A stretch of DNA of 6,839 nt from an uncultured Frankiales bacterium (GTDB taxonomy: Bacteria > Actinomycetota > Actinomycetes > Mycobacteriales > SCTD01). The notes below the pieces were generated by a model, which was not told where the DNA came from, did not search any database, and saw nothing but the letters and a program-made list of their open reading frames with translations. The stretch lies in the NCBI GenBank assembly GCA_946479905.1, contig CAMLIA010000210.1, forward strand, positions 1 through 6,839, written 5' to 3'. Shown here piece after piece: positions 5,740-6,839 of this stretch (positions within the stretch are counted from its first letter, which is position 1; each line of letters opens with the position of its first letter). A program made the position numbers and the translations under genes.

Positions 5740-6192
5740 CTAGGGTGCCGACTCCCGACGGCGCATCGCGGCCAGCGTGTCGGGTGACCAGGTGCGCTCC
5801 CCCGGCCGCCGGCGGTCGGCGCTGCCCCGGCGGTGGTGACGACGCTCACCGCCGGCGCGGCGCTCCGGCAGGCCGGGGGGCAGTGGCGACCACGCCGGTG
5901 CGGTGCCGCCGGCAGCCCGACGCCGCAGGGACACGATCCGGTCGGCCTCGATCGCCGCGCGGTCACGGAGCCAGTCGGCGACGTCTGCCGGCGGGTGGTG
6001 GAGCTGCAGCCTCCGGGACAGGGCACGCCAGGTCGCACGCGTGACGTGCTCGTGGTGATCGCGGTGGACACCCAGCTTCTCGAGGCAGGCCCGCAACGTC
6101 GGCGCCAGGTGCTCGACCAGCGAGTACCACGCGCTGTCGTCGTCCCGGGCGGCATGTGCCAGCTGAGCGAGGCTTCGACGGTCCAGTGTCAT
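5740..6192 (-). CDS. Degenerate ECF sigma-factor region 2-like protein lacking region 4
   Basis: A 150-residue protein. Residues 6-92 follow the pattern of ECF sigma-70 region 2: LAQLAHAARDDDSAWYSLVEHLAPTL (8-33), then RDHHEHVTRATWRAL (44-58) in place of the usual D-x-EDV-x-Q-x-x-W-x-x-L, and VADWLRDRAAIEADRIVSLRRR (71-92) in place of the region 2.4 helix. The hallmark DDV-Q residues are changed (H49, V50, R52). Residues 93-150 are a Pro/Arg/Gly-rich tail with no recognisable helix-turn-helix region 4. It may therefore be a regulatory sigma-like protein, a decayed sigma factor, or a dedicated partner that binds core polymerase or an anti-sigma factor. ATG 6192 is preceded by GGAGG 9 bases upstream and a second AGGAG abutting the ATG. 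It lies 21 bp behind the DUF2188-like gene, probably one transcript. The family call rests on pattern matching by eye. Confidence 0.65.
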   Translation of the reverse strand: MTLDRRSLAQLAHAARDDDSAWYSLVEHLAPTLRACLEKLGVHRDHHEHVTRATWRALSRRLQLHHPPADVADWLRDRAAIEADRIVSLRRRAAGGTAPAWSPLPPGLPERRAGGERRHHRRGSADRRRPGERTWSPDTLAAMRRRESAP

Positions 6193-6213
6193 CTCCTCCG
6201 ACCTCCGTCCTTC

Positions 6214-6477
6214 TCACCCGGCCAGGCGGTCACCGGTGGCGAGCCCGTCCGGTCCGTAGACGAGCAGCGGCAGGTCCGCACCTCGAAGCGCTGCGAGGCC
6301 GACGGCGCGCAGCGCGTCGGCGCGGCTCTCGAGACCGGACGCGACGACGGTCCCCGCGGCGTCACGGATCGACCACTCCCCGGTTCCGCGCGGCAGGGGC
6401 AGATCCCTCATCCGCGGACTCTGCGGGGCATCGGTGATCCGGACGTGGCCGCCGGGGCAGAGCTCTCTCTGGTCCAT
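6214..6477 (-). CDS. Small DUF2188-like protein
   Basis: An 87-residue cytosolic protein of unknown function. Residues 34-87 have the layout of DUF2188: a tryptophan strand with a short turn (EWSIRDAAGTVVASG, 34-48), an Ala-rich helix (SRADALRAVGLAALRGADL, 51-69), a strand LLVYG, then GPDG and a GDRLAG ending. The first 30 residues are polar and Pro/Arg-rich, with no clear counterpart. Start ATG 6477 has GGAGG 8 bases upstream; an upstream in-frame start at 6648 would add 57 Arg/Pro/Gly-rich residues that look non-coding. It lies 21 bp before the sigma-like gene on the same strand, suggesting a two-gene operon. The DUF2188 assignment is tentative; that the gene is real is more secure, from its Shine-Dalgarno site and spacing. 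Confidence 0.6.
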   Translation of the reverse strand: MDQRELCPGGHVRITDAPQSPRMRDLPLPRGTGEWSIRDAAGTVVASGLESRADALRAVGLAALRGADLPLLVYGPDGLATGDRLAG

Positions 6478-6669
6478 CGCCGGGTCCTCCGTCTCCGTCT
6501 GCGGGACGAGACCAGCCTCACCGGGGTGGGCGCCGCTCGACCAGGGTCGAAGGACCCGTCCGGTCAGCCGGCAATCACGTGCCCGGCCCCGCATCCCTCG
6601 CAGCCAGGGACAAAGGGCCCTAGGCAGAGCGCTCTTCGGCACGATCACCGAGAGAGACGTCGAAGAGGC
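6478..6669. other. 192-bp intergenic region, presumed promoter of the small-protein/sigma-like operon
   Basis: The longest gene-free stretch. It should hold the promoter for the leftward gene starting at 6477, but I see no convincing -35/-10 pair. It contains a stem-loop at its right end (listed separately), a short GGGTC-GAAG-GACCC hairpin (6544-6557) and the adjoining restriction-type palindromes GGGCCC and CCTAGG (6615-6624). No small ORF with a good start is evident. Confidence 0.5.
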
Positions 6670-6671
6670 TC
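6627..6671 (-). terminator. Candidate terminator stem-loop after the maleate isomerase-like gene
   Basis: Read on the minus strand, GAGC+CTCTTCG (6671-6661) pairs with CGAAGAG+GCTC (6638-6627). This gives 11 base pairs with one bulged C (6631) and a 22-base loop. It begins inside the stop codon of the gene ending at 6670. Only CCTTTG follows rather than a U-run, so it would be an imperfect intrinsic terminator, common in high-GC genomes. Confidence 0.4.
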
Positions 6672-6839
6672 AGTGCTCCCGCAGCAGTGACCCGAAGCCG
6701 TGCAGCTGGTCGGTGATCCCGTTGTCGCGCAACGCCATCCACCAGGTCGCGGCGTTGATCGCGATGACGGGTTTGTGCAGCCAGCGCTCCGCCTCGTCGG
6801 CCAGCGTCACCATCGACAGGTTGGTGCCGCACTGGACGA
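6670..6839 (-). CDS. Maleate isomerase/arylmalonate decarboxylase-like (Asp/Glu racemase superfamily) protein, C-terminal 55 residues
   Basis: The 5' part is outside the window. The visible 55 residues read VQCGTNLSMV, then DEAERWLHKPVIAINAATWW, a short helix and HGFGSLLREH before TGA at 6672-6670. The Q-C-G-T-N-L segment is where maleate cis-trans isomerase and arylmalonate decarboxylase carry the second catalytic cysteine, and 'GKPVIAINAATWW.AL' is a typical C-terminal motif of that group. Known roles: maleate to fumarate at the end of nicotinate and related ring catabolism, or decarboxylation/racemisation of small acids. Full-length relatives are about 230-270 residues, so about a fifth is present. 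The first cysteine cannot be checked. It is transcribed leftward like the sigma-like and OCD/oxidase genes but is separated by 192 bp and a possible terminator. Confidence 0.8.
   Translation of the reverse strand, partial: VQCGTNLSMVTLADEAERWLHKPVIAINAATWWMALRDNGITDQLHGFGSLLREH

Noticed and set aside
3615..6044. An 809-codon open frame on the plus strand antisense to the oxidase, OCD and sigma-like genes
   Set aside because: It is rich in Arg, Gly, Pro and Ala with no recognisable domain, and the opposite strand has three well-supported genes. Long antisense frames are expected at this G+C content.
6544..6557. Small hairpin GGGTC-GAAG-GACCC upstream of the DUF2188-like gene
   Set aside because: Five base pairs with no T-run is expected by chance in such G+C-rich sequence.
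6615..6635. Palindromes GGGCCC, CCTAGG and AGAGCGCTCT near the right intergenic region
   Set aside because: Short self-complementary words are common here. The last is part of the stem-loop already listed, and there is no repeat of them elsewhere in the window.
1..6839. Search for tRNA, rRNA, CRISPR arrays, insertion sequences, integrase or attachment sites
   Set aside because: No cloverleaf, repeat-spacer pattern, transposase motif or long direct repeat was seen on either strand by eye.

Overview
The window is very G+C-rich throughout. Codons strongly favour G or C in the third position, GTG starts are frequent, and genes overlap or abut. This suggests a chromosomal segment of a high-GC actinomycete; I cannot fix the genus. 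Coding density is very high. I find nine protein genes (seven complete, two cut by the window edges). I see no RNA genes, insertion sequences, CRISPR arrays or long repeats. No gene-free stretch reaches 300 bases; the longest is 192 bases (6478-6669).

Left region (1-2109). A leftward cluster reads MOSC-domain protein (1991-1170), then an FMN split-barrel protein of the pyridoxamine-phosphate-oxidase superfamily (1154-480), then the first 160 residues of an MFS transporter (from 480, leaving the window). Spacing is 15 bp, then a 1-bp TGATG stop/start overlap, as expected of an operon. The MOSC protein keeps the cysteine that binds molybdenum in mARC/YcbX-type enzymes.

Centre (1992-3502). A 118-bp divergent promoter region carries nested inverted repeats. 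It separates the MOSC operon from a rightward pair: a second split-barrel protein, paralogous to the first, and a GntR/FCD regulator. The regulator gene appears to have its own leaderless promoter.

Right-centre (3504-5686). Convergent with the regulator, with one base between the stop codons, lies a translationally coupled leftward pair: an ornithine-cyclodeaminase/mu-crystallin-family reductase followed by a DadA-like FAD amino-acid oxidoreductase. A deaminating D-amino-acid dehydrogenase paired with an OCD-family dehydrogenase is the logic of Pseudomonas dauBA, which inverts D-arginine to L-arginine through the keto/imino acid. I propose the same two-step stereoinversion logic here, with unknown substrate. 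The reductase gene also shows leaderless-promoter geometry, with an inverted repeat over its -35 region.

Right region (5740-6839). Also leftward are a degenerate sigma-factor region-2-like protein with no region 4, a small DUF2188-like protein just upstream of it, and the C-terminal 55 residues of a maleate isomerase/arylmalonate decarboxylase-type protein. A stem-loop just after that gene's stop may terminate it.

The regulator, its neighbouring flavoprotein and the convergent oxidase/reductase pair form a plausible small-molecule (amino or imino acid) catabolic island. Nothing here proves a shared substrate, and I do not see a clearly novel defence or mobile system.
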